Assembly: GCA_023417315.1 (NCBI GenBank)
Contig: JAEZFW010000063.1
Coordinates: 1-54,441, forward strand
Source: Pseudomonadota bacterium
GTDB lineage: Bacteria; Pseudomonadota; Gammaproteobacteria; Steroidobacterales; Steroidobacteraceae
Reading direction: 5' to 3'
Length of the DNA: 54,441 nucleotides
The notes under the pieces were generated by a model. The model saw only the letters and a list, made by a program, of their open reading frames with translations. It was not told where the DNA came from and searched no databases. Below, piece after piece: positions 30,591 through 38,492 of this stretch (within the stretch, counting starts at the first letter, position 1; the number at the start of each line of letters is the position of its first letter). Both the position numbers and the translations under genes were made by a program.

Positions 30591-31502
30591 ATGGGTAAGC
30601 GGAGATTGCAACAACGCACAGGTCCACTCGCGTGGGACGACTTGCGTTGCGTCCTGACGATTGCCCGAACCGGATCGCTGAGCGGTGCCGCGCGCGCGCT
30701 CGGCATCGAGCATTCGACGGTCTTTCGGCGGCTGAATGGCATCGAGAAGCGCCTCGGCGTGAAGCTCTTCGAGCGCACACGCAGCGGCTACCGGCCGACA
30801 GCCAGTGGCGAGACAGTTGCGGCTGCCGCCGGCGGCATGGAGGCGCAGGCCCTGGCCATCGAACGGCATATCGTCGAAGGCAGCGAGCGGATGGCCGGTG
30901 TGATCCGACTGGCCACGAGCGAATTGCTTGCCGGCTTCCTGTTGCCCGGCCCATTACGGGAGTTTCTGAAGTCGCATCCGGGGATCGAAATCGAGCTGGA
31001 CGTTTCCAACCGTGCGGTAGACCTGATGCGCCGTGAAGCCGACGTGGCATTGCGCGCCACCAATACGCCGCCCGATCTCTTGATCGGTCGTCAGGTCGGG
31101 GAGCTGCGCTATGCGGTGTACGGTGTGCGCGGCATGGCTGCGGCGGGTGCGCCGCTGAGCGCTCTGCCGTGGCTCGGCCACGATGAGAGCATCGCGCACC
31201 TGAACATCGCGCAGTGGCAACGCACGCAGATTCGGGATGCACCCCCGCGCGTACGATTCAACTCTCTCGCACCGATGTTGCAGGCCGCTGCCGAGGGTCT
31301 CGGCAGTGCGGCCCTGCCGGTATTCGCCGCCGATCGATTTCAATCGTTGTCGCGACTGACGCCCGTGCTCGATCAACCGCGCACGAAGCTCTGGGTGCTC
31401 TGCCACAAGGACATGCGCGAGAACGCACGCGTGCGGGCCCTCTCGCAACATCTCGCGAAATCGCTGCCCCACGTCCTCGCCGCGCGACAGTCAACGGCAT
31501 AG
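30591..31502 (+). CDS. LysR-family regulator
   Basis: Winged helix in residues ~12-70 (DDLRCVLTIARTGSLSGAAR, IEHSTVFRRLNGIEKRLG), then a type 2 periplasmic-binding-like effector domain. 'LGIEHSTVFRRLNGIEKRLG' is typical of a LysR subgroup that controls a divergent SDR or hydrolase. Divergent from the SDR gene at 29757-30509, which it probably controls. Confidence 0.9.
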   Translation: MGKRRLQQRTGPLAWDDLRCVLTIARTGSLSGAARALGIEHSTVFRRLNGIEKRLGVKLFERTRSGYRPTASGETVAAAAGGMEAQALAIERHIVEGSERMAGVIRLATSELLAGFLLPGPLREFLKSHPGIEIELDVSNRAVDLMRREADVALRATNTPPDLLIGRQVGELRYAVYGVRGMAAAGAPLSALPWLGHDESIAHLNIAQWQRTQIRDAPPRVRFNSLAPMLQAAAEGLGSAALPVFAADRFQSLSRLTPVLDQPRTKLWVLCHKDMRENARVRALSQHLAKSLPHVLAARQSTA

Positions 31503-31532
31503 ACGGTAGCAAGCGCAACGCTGCCGTCGTAT

Positions 31533-32345
31533 CTACTCGCTGACCTCGATCTTGCCCTTCATGGCCGGATGCAAAGCACAGGCGTACTCGTAGCTGCCCG
31601 CCTCATCGAACTTCAGCTGGCCACTCTGTCCTTTGAGCAGCATGCCAGTCTTCAACGATTTACTGGCGACCGACACCTGGTGCGGAGAATCATCGCCGTT
31701 GGTCCAGTTGATGCTCTGCCCTTTCTTGACACTGAGTGTGCCGGGCCCGAACGTGAACCCATTGATGTTGACCTCGTTGCTTCCGGTCTTCGCTGAGACC
31801 GCCCCGGTGGGGAACTTGCCCGCGAGACTGGCCAGGGAAATCACGAAGTCCTGCTTTTCATGCGGCTTGTGACAGGCGAAGCACGGCTGGGTGTTGGCGT
31901 TGGCCTGCGCATTGGGTGAGCCATCGGGCATGAAGACCGCATATTCCCAGTTGCCGTTGCGAAGCTCAGGAGCATATTCAACGCCCCAGCCTGCGCGCTT
32001 CTCCATGACGCTCACGCCGGTCAGCTTGCCTTTGCGGAAGCGACCCTTCTCGTCCTTCACGGGACTGCCCTGAGCATCCAGCTCGGCTGAGTAGATGGCC
32101 ATCGCCAGCACCGTGCCGTCCGGGATGGGCTTGCCGGCACGGACCGCCTTGACCACCTCCGGTTTCGCGTAGAGCTCGCGGTATTGCTTGTTGTCGTATC
32201 GATCGACGACGGCATAGCGCTCCCACTTCTCATACTCCTTGGGGAACGCGATCTTGTCGGGGCCAGCCAAGGCCGAGGCCGTCGCGCCGAGAGCTGCTGC
32301 GAATGCCACGGCTGACATCACGGCCTTGCGGATCCTGCGATTCAT
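31533..32345 (-). CDS. Cytochrome P460 fused to a blue-copper (cupredoxin) domain
   Basis: A 270-residue exported protein with a signal peptide (VMSAVAFAAALGATASALAG). The first ~165 residues are cytochrome P460-like with a single c-type haem site CFACH. After a short linker comes a cupredoxin domain with copper ligands: His in GDDSPHQVS, then Cys-x2-His-x4-Met in CALHPAMKG. P460s oxidise hydroxylamine or NO; a fused cupredoxin would accept the electrons. The combination in one chain is notable. Alternative role: NO/peroxide detoxification. Confidence 0.87.
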   Translation of the reverse strand: MNRRIRKAVMSAVAFAAALGATASALAGPDKIAFPKEYEKWERYAVVDRYDNKQYRELYAKPEVVKAVRAGKPIPDGTVLAMAIYSAELDAQGSPVKDEKGRFRKGKLTGVSVMEKRAGWGVEYAPELRNGNWEYAVFMPDGSPNAQANANTQPCFACHKPHEKQDFVISLASLAGKFPTGAVSAKTGSNEVNINGFTFGPGTLSVKKGQSINWTNGDDSPHQVSVASKSLKTGMLLKGQSGQLKFDEAGSYEYACALHPAMKGKIEVSE

Positions 32346-32459
32346 GTGAATTCTCCGATCAAACAGACCGTGACGCTTACGAACGAAACGTCGACATGGA
32401 TGCTCTGATTCCCGGCGGTTGAGGCTCGGCGCGAACAGACCGAGCTCGCTCGCGACGCC

Positions 32460-33071
32460 TCAAAACAAGAGGCTCACGAAGACCCAGGTGCCGAGGAGGA
32501 GGAGAAACGCCCCGCCGATCCAGTCGAGCCTGCGGGAGCTACCGAACGCGGCTCCTGCCCTGGCGCCGGCGTATACCCAGAACGCCGTCGTCATCAACCC
32601 GAGCACCAGAAAGGTCGCCTGCATTAACGCTAGTTGCAGCCAGATAGTCCGCGAGGAGTCCACGAACTGCGGCACGTACGACACGTAGAAAACGAGTCCG
32701 GCTGGGTGGAAAGCGGTGAGCCCGAACGCAGTCCAGAACAGGGCTTGTCTCGATCGGGGCAGGAGCATCGCCGGGGCACTGCGTGTCCGCTTTCCCGTCA
32801 CGATCATTCTGACACCTAGCCAGATGAGCACCGATGCTCCGGCGGCCTTCAGTGCTGCCGCCACATCGGGTGCCCCGACGAGCAACGCACCGACGCCACT
32901 GAGCGAGGTCGACAGCGCCGCGAGATCGCCGAGACCCGCGCCCGGTATGACGACCCACGCCGCACGGCCATGCGTAAGCGCGGAAGATGCCGCTAGCGCG
33001 GCAACCGGCCCCGGCGACGCCAGAACGCAAGCGCTCACGAGAACGAAGAGACACCAAGTTTCGATCGTCAT
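32460..33071 (-). CDS. LysE-family translocator
   Basis: A 203-residue, six-helix membrane protein with the family's opening 'ASPGPVAALAASSALTHGR' and 'FHPAGLVFYVSYVPQFVD' in the middle. LysE/RhtB exporters remove amino acids or related small molecules. The start overlaps the stop of the M14 peptidase gene by four bases (ATGA), so it is the third gene of a GST-peptidase-exporter operon and may export a product of that peptidase. Confidence 0.88.
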   Translation of the reverse strand: MTIETWCLFVLVSACVLASPGPVAALAASSALTHGRAAWVVIPGAGLGDLAALSTSLSGVGALLVGAPDVAAALKAAGASVLIWLGVRMIVTGKRTRSAPAMLLPRSRQALFWTAFGLTAFHPAGLVFYVSYVPQFVDSSRTIWLQLALMQATFLVLGLMTTAFWVYAGARAGAAFGSSRRLDWIGGAFLLLLGTWVFVSLLF

Positions 33072-34267
33072 CTCTGCGCTCGTTCGCGAAGCGAACGACT
33101 GCGCCGAAGAGGCTCGATCATCGCCGCCAAGGCGTCGAGCGTGCTTGCACCCAGGCGCTTCGATCGTTGCGGCGACCAGCCGAACTCACGATCAGGCGTA
33201 TGCGTCGTGTCCGTGAATGGCATCTCGAGCGTGATGCTGAGCCAGCCGTGCGCTTCACAAAGATAGTTTGAAGCGATGGAGAGATCGGCGTCTTCCGGAT
33301 TCGGGACTGGAAATCCCTGCTCGACCTGAAAATCTGCGCTCGCAGCCAACATCGCGGACTTGAACACGCGAACCAATCCGGCGATGGGCTCGCTGTATGC
33401 GGCCGGCCCTTGCGGGCCGACGGCGAACACGTGCGGTATGTCTTCTGTTCCGTGCGCGTCCAGATGAAGGTCTGGAGGGGCTGCGAGCATGCGCTGCCTC
33501 ACGAAATACACCTCCGGCGTAGTGGCCTCGTCAGGAGCGCTCCACGCGCGATTGAGGTCGGCACCGGCTGCGTTCGTGCGCAGATGCCCACGGCGGCTGC
33601 CATCCGGATTAATGTTCGGAACGATATAGAACACGGCATTCTCACGTAGCTTCGCTGCCGTTTCGTCTTCTACGTTGAGGAGACGTTCGAGAAGTCCCTC
33701 GGCCCACCACTGCGCCATCACTTCGCCCGGGTGCTGTCGCGCGGTGATCCAGACGACAAACCTTTCCGCGGCAGGAGTGCCCACTCGCAAGAGGTCGATA
33801 TTCCGACCGTCGAGCGATTTGCCGACGATCTCGATCTCTGCCAACCCAGTCGCGAGGCATGTGGCGATGAGCTCGTCATGGCGCTCCATGCTGTACGGCG
33901 CAAAGTAGGCAACGTAGACGGAGCTGCTTTGCGGCTCGAGCTCGATGGTCAGTATTCCGTCCGCGTAGGATGTCGGAACTCGCAGCCAAGTTTTCCGGTC
34001 GCTCGAAGCGACTGCCCGATAGCCCTCCCATCCACCAACATAGGCCCCACCGGCGTTCTCGATCCTGAGCCTGCAGGGAACGCCCTTTGCACCGCAAAGC
34101 CTGAAGTAGAACCATTGGTAGTAACGGGCGTGCTGATCCGGCACGATCTCGAGGCGTTCGTTCATCGGATCGCTCGAATCGAGAACTCTGATGTTGCCGC
34201 CGTCGAATGCGCTCGTGATCTGCATGGAGTCCACCGCGCTTCCATCGAGAGTCCGCAGCTGGCTCAT
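33068..34267 (-). CDS. M14-family zinc carboxypeptidase (cytosolic carboxypeptidase-like)
   Basis: A 399-residue protein: an N-terminal beta-rich domain (~15-135, GNIRVLDSSDP, YYQWFYFRLCG) as in cytosolic carboxypeptidases of the AGBL type, then the M14 catalytic domain with zinc ligands in ARQHPGE (His and Glu) and the later His in LDAHGTED, and the catalytic Glu in ITLEMPF. No signal peptide. It overlaps the GST gene upstream and the LysE gene downstream by four bases each. It may trim a C-terminal amino acid or a glutathione-type conjugate; this is inferred from the neighbours. Confidence 0.88.
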   Translation of the reverse strand: MSQLRTLDGSAVDSMQITSAFDGGNIRVLDSSDPMNERLEIVPDQHARYYQWFYFRLCGAKGVPCRLRIENAGGAYVGGWEGYRAVASSDRKTWLRVPTSYADGILTIELEPQSSSVYVAYFAPYSMERHDELIATCLATGLAEIEIVGKSLDGRNIDLLRVGTPAAERFVVWITARQHPGEVMAQWWAEGLLERLLNVEDETAAKLRENAVFYIVPNINPDGSRRGHLRTNAAGADLNRAWSAPDEATTPEVYFVRQRMLAAPPDLHLDAHGTEDIPHVFAVGPQGPAAYSEPIAGLVRVFKSAMLAASADFQVEQGFPVPNPEDADLSIASNYLCEAHGWLSITLEMPFTDTTHTPDREFGWSPQRSKRLGASTLDALAAMIEPLRRSRSLRERAQR

Positions 34268-34875
34268 AATGTTGGCAGCGATTTTTGGAATCCCTCAATC
34301 TTGCTGACTCGCTGAAACCAGTCCGCCGCATTGCGACCGTCCGGCACGATCTTCGCGAGCGTCAGCTGAAAGACGCTGGACGCCAACGACAGGTCCGCGA
34401 TCGTTGGTCGTGAGCCGGCCAGAAACGGCGTGCCGCCCGCCAATCCGGCATCCAGAATCGACCAAAGCTCCGGCAACCTGGATAGCCCACGCTCAACTGC
34501 GGTCTTATCTCCCGCCGGCGCCAGAAAGACACTATTGAGCACGATGTCCACCACCGTGGGGGACAACCGGGTTTGATTCCAGTCGAGCCACTGCTCGACC
34601 TTGGCGCGCGCGGGCAGTGCCTTCGGATACCACGCGTCGAGGCCGTGCTTCACACAGAGATAGCGCAGGATCGCGTTCGACTCATGAATCTTCACGTCGC
34701 CATCCACGAGCGTAGGAACCTGATGGTTCGGATTGATGGCCAAGTACTCGGCCGATCGGTGCTCGCCCTTGTCCATCGCCACATGGCGCAACTCGTATTC
34801 GAGCTCGGCTTCCATCATCAGCGACACCACGCGGCGTGCGTGCTGGGAATACGGAAAGTGATAGAGGATGTACAT
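34264..34875 (-). CDS. Glutathione S-transferase family protein
   Basis: A 203-residue GST: thioredoxin-like N-terminal half starting YILYHFPYSQHARRV, with NPNHQVPTLVDGDVKIHES (cis-Pro and the Glu-Ser pair that binds glutathione) and an all-helical C-terminal half with 'GSRPTIADLSLAS'. The ATG at 34875 is chosen because it opens the fold; an upstream in-frame ATG at 34914 adds 13 unrelated residues. First gene of a three-gene operon. Confidence 0.9.
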   Translation of the reverse strand: MYILYHFPYSQHARRVVSLMMEAELEYELRHVAMDKGEHRSAEYLAINPNHQVPTLVDGDVKIHESNAILRYLCVKHGLDAWYPKALPARAKVEQWLDWNQTRLSPTVVDIVLNSVFLAPAGDKTAVERGLSRLPELWSILDAGLAGGTPFLAGSRPTIADLSLASSVFQLTLAKIVPDGRNAADWFQRVSKIEGFQKSLPTL

Positions 34876-35241
34876 GGTTCGGTTCTCCGTACGAAGATCC
34901 TTGTGCGACGGCATCAGATTCTACTTAGCGTCTGCCGAGGGCGTGTCAACGACGCTCCTCGCCAGATCCAGAGCTGCACCTCCCCTTGACCGGGGCATTT
35001 GGCGCTCGTGAGGAAGCGCTCACTCGAGTGCCGACGTCCTCGGATCTTTCTCGAAGGCAATGGTGAAAAGGTAAGGGCTCGCGTGACCTGCGCAGCTCGA
35101 GCGCGCGCGCAGCGCCTGTATGCGATTCTTCGGTCATGACCGGACACGCGACAATGTGCACTTCGTCACGAATTGCACGTAGCTTGGGGATAAGGTCGAG
35201 CAACAGGACCGGACACGTCCCGCGTAGTTGTGCCGCGTCGG
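34876..35241. other. Intergenic stretch between the globin and GST genes
   Basis: No convincing gene. It holds the second copy of the dispersed repeat (35107-35171), which carries the palindrome CGGTCATGACCG, and a small CCCC/GGGG hairpin near 34982-34995. The GST operon promoter should lie here. Confidence 0.4.
35107..35171. repeat. Dispersed 66-bp repeat, copy 2
   Basis: About 86% identical to 19197-19262, in the same orientation. Like copy 1 it lies upstream of a minus-strand gene. Confidence 0.65.
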
Positions 35242-35685
35242 TCATCGCTTCCTGACAATCTGCCGCTGCATCGGCGCGAGTAATGCCACCATCTCGTTCT
35301 GCAGCGGATAGGCGATGCCGACTCGGTCGAACGCGATGTACAAGTCTTCCGTCAACGCGTTGAAGTGCGCATCGGTGAGCGGCAGCTTCGCGTGCGCCGT
35401 CTGCATGTCGCGGCCGTCGTAGATGCACGGCCCTGCGGCGAGCTCGCAAAGCTGCGTGTATAGCTGCTGCTTGAATCGCGACAGGTCGGCCGCCGCGAAC
35501 GCGAAGTTGATCCGCTCGTCATTCAGTATCACGTTTACGAGCTCATCGACGGCGGCCCTGAGCTTCGCCTCGCCACCCATCCGGAAGAACAAGCGCTCTG
35601 CTGCGTCGACCGAAGGTGTGCAGACACACAGCAGGGCCATCGCAGCGATGGCCTGCACGAGCGCGCTTCGTCTTTGCAACGTCAT
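35242..35685 (-). CDS. Exported group 1 truncated haemoglobin-like protein
   Basis: A 147-residue protein with a signal peptide (ALVQAIAAMALLCVCTPSVDA) and a truncated-globin domain: LFFRMGGEAKLRAAVDELV, then FAAADLSRFKQQLYTQLCELAAGPCIYDGRDM with the helix-F region, and ALTEDLYIAFDRVGI. The proximal His is probably in TAHAKL. Export of a truncated globin is less common than the cytosolic form. It is the last gene of the kinase operon, 15 bp after the DUF3034 gene. A role in periplasmic NO or oxygen sensing or removal is possible. Confidence 0.85.
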   Translation of the reverse strand: MTLQRRSALVQAIAAMALLCVCTPSVDAAERLFFRMGGEAKLRAAVDELVNVILNDERINFAFAAADLSRFKQQLYTQLCELAAGPCIYDGRDMQTAHAKLPLTDAHFNALTEDLYIAFDRVGIAYPLQNEMVALLAPMQRQIVRKR

Positions 35686-35700
35686 GTCACTTCCTTTGCC

Positions 35701-36624
35701 TCAAAAGCCGATCTGCGCGGAGAGATACGCACCGCCCTGATCCGAGGAGCTGCCGCCGATGGGCGCCGCGATGCTCCCGAGATTCACATACGCGGCGACC
35801 ACCGAAACACTGCGGCTTGGCGCCCAGGCGACGAACGCGTCCCACGCATCGCTTTCGTCATCCACGTCCAGGCGCCGCGCGCGCGCACGATATTCGAACC
35901 CGATGACGAGCGAACGCCTCAAGAGGTAGCCAACGGAGGCTTCGGCCTGCAGCGACCGACCGTCGTTGCGATCGCCTCCGAACCCGAGAAGTCCGAACTG
36001 GTTGGCATCCGACAAGCGCAGCGTCACGTTGGTGAGCAGGTTGTGAGACAACGAGATCTTGGTGGCGCTCAGATAATAGTCGACACCCTCGTCGTCGCTC
36101 GCGCCCAGTTGCTTCACGCTGACCAGGCCGGGGAAGCCGGCTTGTGCCCCGCCGTCGATACCACGGTGCCGCTTGAACAGCGCGCCGACCGCGAGCTGGG
36201 GCACCCACGAGTCCTGCGCATAGACTGCGTCGCCAAGCAAGCGAACCTTCGCGCCGAAGATGTCCTGCGACAGCGAGACTCTATCCAGCACGCCTGCGGT
36301 CGCATCGAGCATCTGCCGGCTGAACGACAGCTCGACACGATCGAGCACGCCGACGCCGGCGCCGAACGATCGATAGTCGAAATCGCGCAGCGCGATCCCG
36401 GTGGTGTGTACGTTGGCACCCCAGCTGCTGCTCGATCCGTAGCCTGTTACGAGCGCCCAGGAAGTCAGGCCGCCACCGCCCGCCCCTTCGATGCTGGTGA
36501 ATCCAGCTGTCAGCAGCAGCTTGCCGCGATCGGCGCCGAGCAAGGCATCGGCGGCGACGGTCGGCGCAAACCATCCCGCGACAGCGCCCGCCAGCCACAC
36601 GCTTGCTCGCGTTCTAGTTCGCAT
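35701..36624 (-). CDS. DUF3034 family protein, outer-membrane-type
   Basis: A 307-residue exported protein: signal peptide (RASVWLAGAVAGWFAPTVAA), then 'GKLLLTAGFTSIEGAGGGGL' and many alternating-strand segments ending in GGAYLSAQIGF, a terminal Phe as in outer-membrane barrels. DUF3034 has no known function. Its start overlaps the end of the TPR gene by 11 bp. In this operon it could be the outer-membrane pore or anchor of an envelope complex. Confidence 0.8.
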   Translation of the reverse strand: MRTRTRASVWLAGAVAGWFAPTVAADALLGADRGKLLLTAGFTSIEGAGGGGLTSWALVTGYGSSSSWGANVHTTGIALRDFDYRSFGAGVGVLDRVELSFSRQMLDATAGVLDRVSLSQDIFGAKVRLLGDAVYAQDSWVPQLAVGALFKRHRGIDGGAQAGFPGLVSVKQLGASDDEGVDYYLSATKISLSHNLLTNVTLRLSDANQFGLLGFGGDRNDGRSLQAEASVGYLLRRSLVIGFEYRARARRLDVDDESDAWDAFVAWAPSRSVSVVAAYVNLGSIAAPIGGSSSDQGGAYLSAQIGF

Positions 36625-37720
36625 GACTCGCCGGCTGCACGTTCGAGTACGTTCGCACGGATGCGACGGCTGTCGTGCTCGCCCCGCCCGGTTTCCCGCC
36701 CGCGACGGCCTCTCGCTGCGATTCACGCATGCGATCCTCCTGTTTCAGCAACCTTTCTGCAGCGGCAATCTGGTTCGCGATGCCAGGCAACTCGGGCGCC
36801 AACGCCTGTGCCTGTCGCATGGATGCGATGCCTTCCCGTGTACGACCGAGCGTGACGAGCGATGAGCCGCGCGCGGCCAGCGCGGCTGCGTCGCTTCGCC
36901 CCGTGCTGTCCAGCAAAGCGACAATCGCCAGCGCGACTGCCTTGTCGCCGCGTCGCAGTGCATTGGCGGCGATGTAAGTATCGAGAGCCTTCGCCGGCTG
37001 ATTGGCTGCCTGTTGGAGCACGGCGACGCGTCGCGTCAGATCGAATTCGTCCGGTGCGTCCTTTCGCAGGATCGATTCGCATGCCGATAACGCCGCGGCA
37101 CCCTCGCCGCTCATGCAGCGCCGCTCGAGCGTCGCTCGCAACGTTTGCGCGGCCTGGATCTTCTTCGGGATATCGGCGCTCGAAGGATCCAACGCTGCCG
37201 CCCGCTCGTAAACCTCGAGCGCGTGCACCGGCTTGCCCGCCACGTACAGCGCCTCACCCTTGGCGAGAACCATTGCAACGTCATTCGGCTTCAGAGCCAG
37301 GGCCTGATCGCAGGCGGCGACATCGCCGAAGCGCGTACAGCGCAGGGCGTGTCGCGCCAGCTTCGCTTCGAGCTCCGCCTTGTCGAGCCCGTCGAAGAAC
37401 TGACGCTCGCTGATCAGGCTGCGTGCAGTCCGCAACTGTCGCTGCAGCTGGTCATCGCGGGGATGCAACGACTGACCGTCTTCCAGGACGTGAACTGCTT
37501 GTTCGTAACAACCGACGCGCACGAGCACGTTCGCGAGATCGAGTCGCGCCTCGAGATCTCGCGGCGCACGCTCGAGTGCCTGGCGGGCACTCGCCACTTC
37601 GGGTTGTCCGTCCGACGCAGCGCAGGAACTCCCCGTTTCCTGATCGTGCCCCTGACTGGCACCTGCGCGCATCATCAGCGCCAGCACGAGCAATGCGGAC
37701 CGACACGCGCGGCGGCGCAT
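36614..37720 (-). CDS. Exported TPR protein
   Basis: A 368-residue protein with a signal peptide (RRRACRSALLVLALMMRAGASQG) and tetratricopeptide repeats over residues ~40-310 (ALERAPRDLEARLDLANVLV, ALEVYERAAALDPSSADI, GIASMRQAQALAPELPGI). A low-complexity C-terminus follows. TPR proteins are scaffolds, so it probably bridges partners in the periplasm. The ATG at 37720 is preferred because it begins the signal peptide; an upstream ATG at 37771 would overlap the lipoprotein gene. Confidence 0.82.
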   Translation of the reverse strand: MRRRACRSALLVLALMMRAGASQGHDQETGSSCAASDGQPEVASARQALERAPRDLEARLDLANVLVRVGCYEQAVHVLEDGQSLHPRDDQLQRQLRTARSLISERQFFDGLDKAELEAKLARHALRCTRFGDVAACDQALALKPNDVAMVLAKGEALYVAGKPVHALEVYERAAALDPSSADIPKKIQAAQTLRATLERRCMSGEGAAALSACESILRKDAPDEFDLTRRVAVLQQAANQPAKALDTYIAANALRRGDKAVALAIVALLDSTGRSDAAALAARGSSLVTLGRTREGIASMRQAQALAPELPGIANQIAAAERLLKQEDRMRESQREAVAGGKPGGASTTAVASVRTYSNVQPASHAN

Positions 37721-37757
37721 GGATGTGACTATCGGGTCGAGCACGGCTTGCTCTCGC

Positions 37758-38492
37758 TCAACGGTAGCCATCGACATTGCCGCCGCGCTTGAACTGGTCG
37801 AACACCCACTTGCCGTTGGGCAGACGCACGAGATTGAAGAGGTAAGACTCATCGACGGTTCGATACGGAGGACTTTCGCGCTCGATCATCCGATCAAGTT
37901 GCCTGCGCAGCTGCTTCATGCCGTATTCAGCAGGCTTGCCGCCGACGACCCCGTCGCCGTCGGCCTCCTCGCCTTCGATGTTCTGCTCGGCGAGGCGTGC
38001 GATCTCCGTAGCGAGGGATCGCACCTCCGCCGCATCGGTCGTCGCAGCGACGTCCTTGCCCAGCAAACCGATCAGCTCACAGCGCTCGACGACACGCACG
38101 ATGTCTTTGGCGAATTGCGGCGCCGAAGCGCGGATGTTCGCGCTCGCATCGTCGGATGTTGCGGCGAACGTGATGTGATTCGACGCCTGTACCAGGGAAT
38201 GGCGCAGCCCGAAGCCGTCGTCGGACATGGTCGCGTCGACGGCAGCCGCGACGCCAGCCTTGGCCTGCGGCACACTCTCAGCTGTGGCAGCCCCACGAGC
38301 CAGATCGCGAACAACCGCGGCACGTTCCTCCGCGACCAGCAGATAACCCGCCTGACCCGGCGTCACGTGCACGCCGCTGAGTGCGTGACCGATGTGCACG
38401 TGTGCGATCGTGGGCGGACGCGTGACGCAACCCGAGGCACTGATCAGCATCACTGCCATGAACGCACGAGTGGTCGTTACGGCGATGTTCAT
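37758..38492 (-). CDS. Lipoprotein of unknown function
   Basis: A 244-residue lipoprotein: ATTTRAFMAVMLIS-like signal ending in the lipobox SASGC. The mature part has 'HIGHALSGVHVTPGQAGYLL', a long helical centre, and a C-terminal 'SYLFNLVRLPNGKWVFDQF' motif. No family recognised. Its ATG overlaps the stop of the kinase gene by four bases (ATGA), so translation is coupled. It probably connects the inner-membrane kinase with the envelope proteins encoded downstream. Confidence 0.8.
   Translation of the reverse strand: MNIAVTTTRAFMAVMLISASGCVTRPPTIAHVHIGHALSGVHVTPGQAGYLLVAEERAAVVRDLARGAATAESVPQAKAGVAAAVDATMSDDGFGLRHSLVQASNHITFAATSDDASANIRASAPQFAKDIVRVVERCELIGLLGKDVAATTDAAEVRSLATEIARLAEQNIEGEEADGDGVVGGKPAEYGMKQLRRQLDRMIERESPPYRTVDESYLFNLVRLPNGKWVFDQFKRGGNVDGYR

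Noticed and set aside
29662..31242. 526-codon minus-strand frame covering the SDR and LysR genes
   Set aside because: Out of frame with two well-supported genes and extremely Arg-rich.
34976..35060. Second GEMM-like riboswitch near the other dispersed-repeat copy
   Set aside because: The region lacks the GGGCAAA, GACGCAAAGC and AGCGGGGTT blocks.
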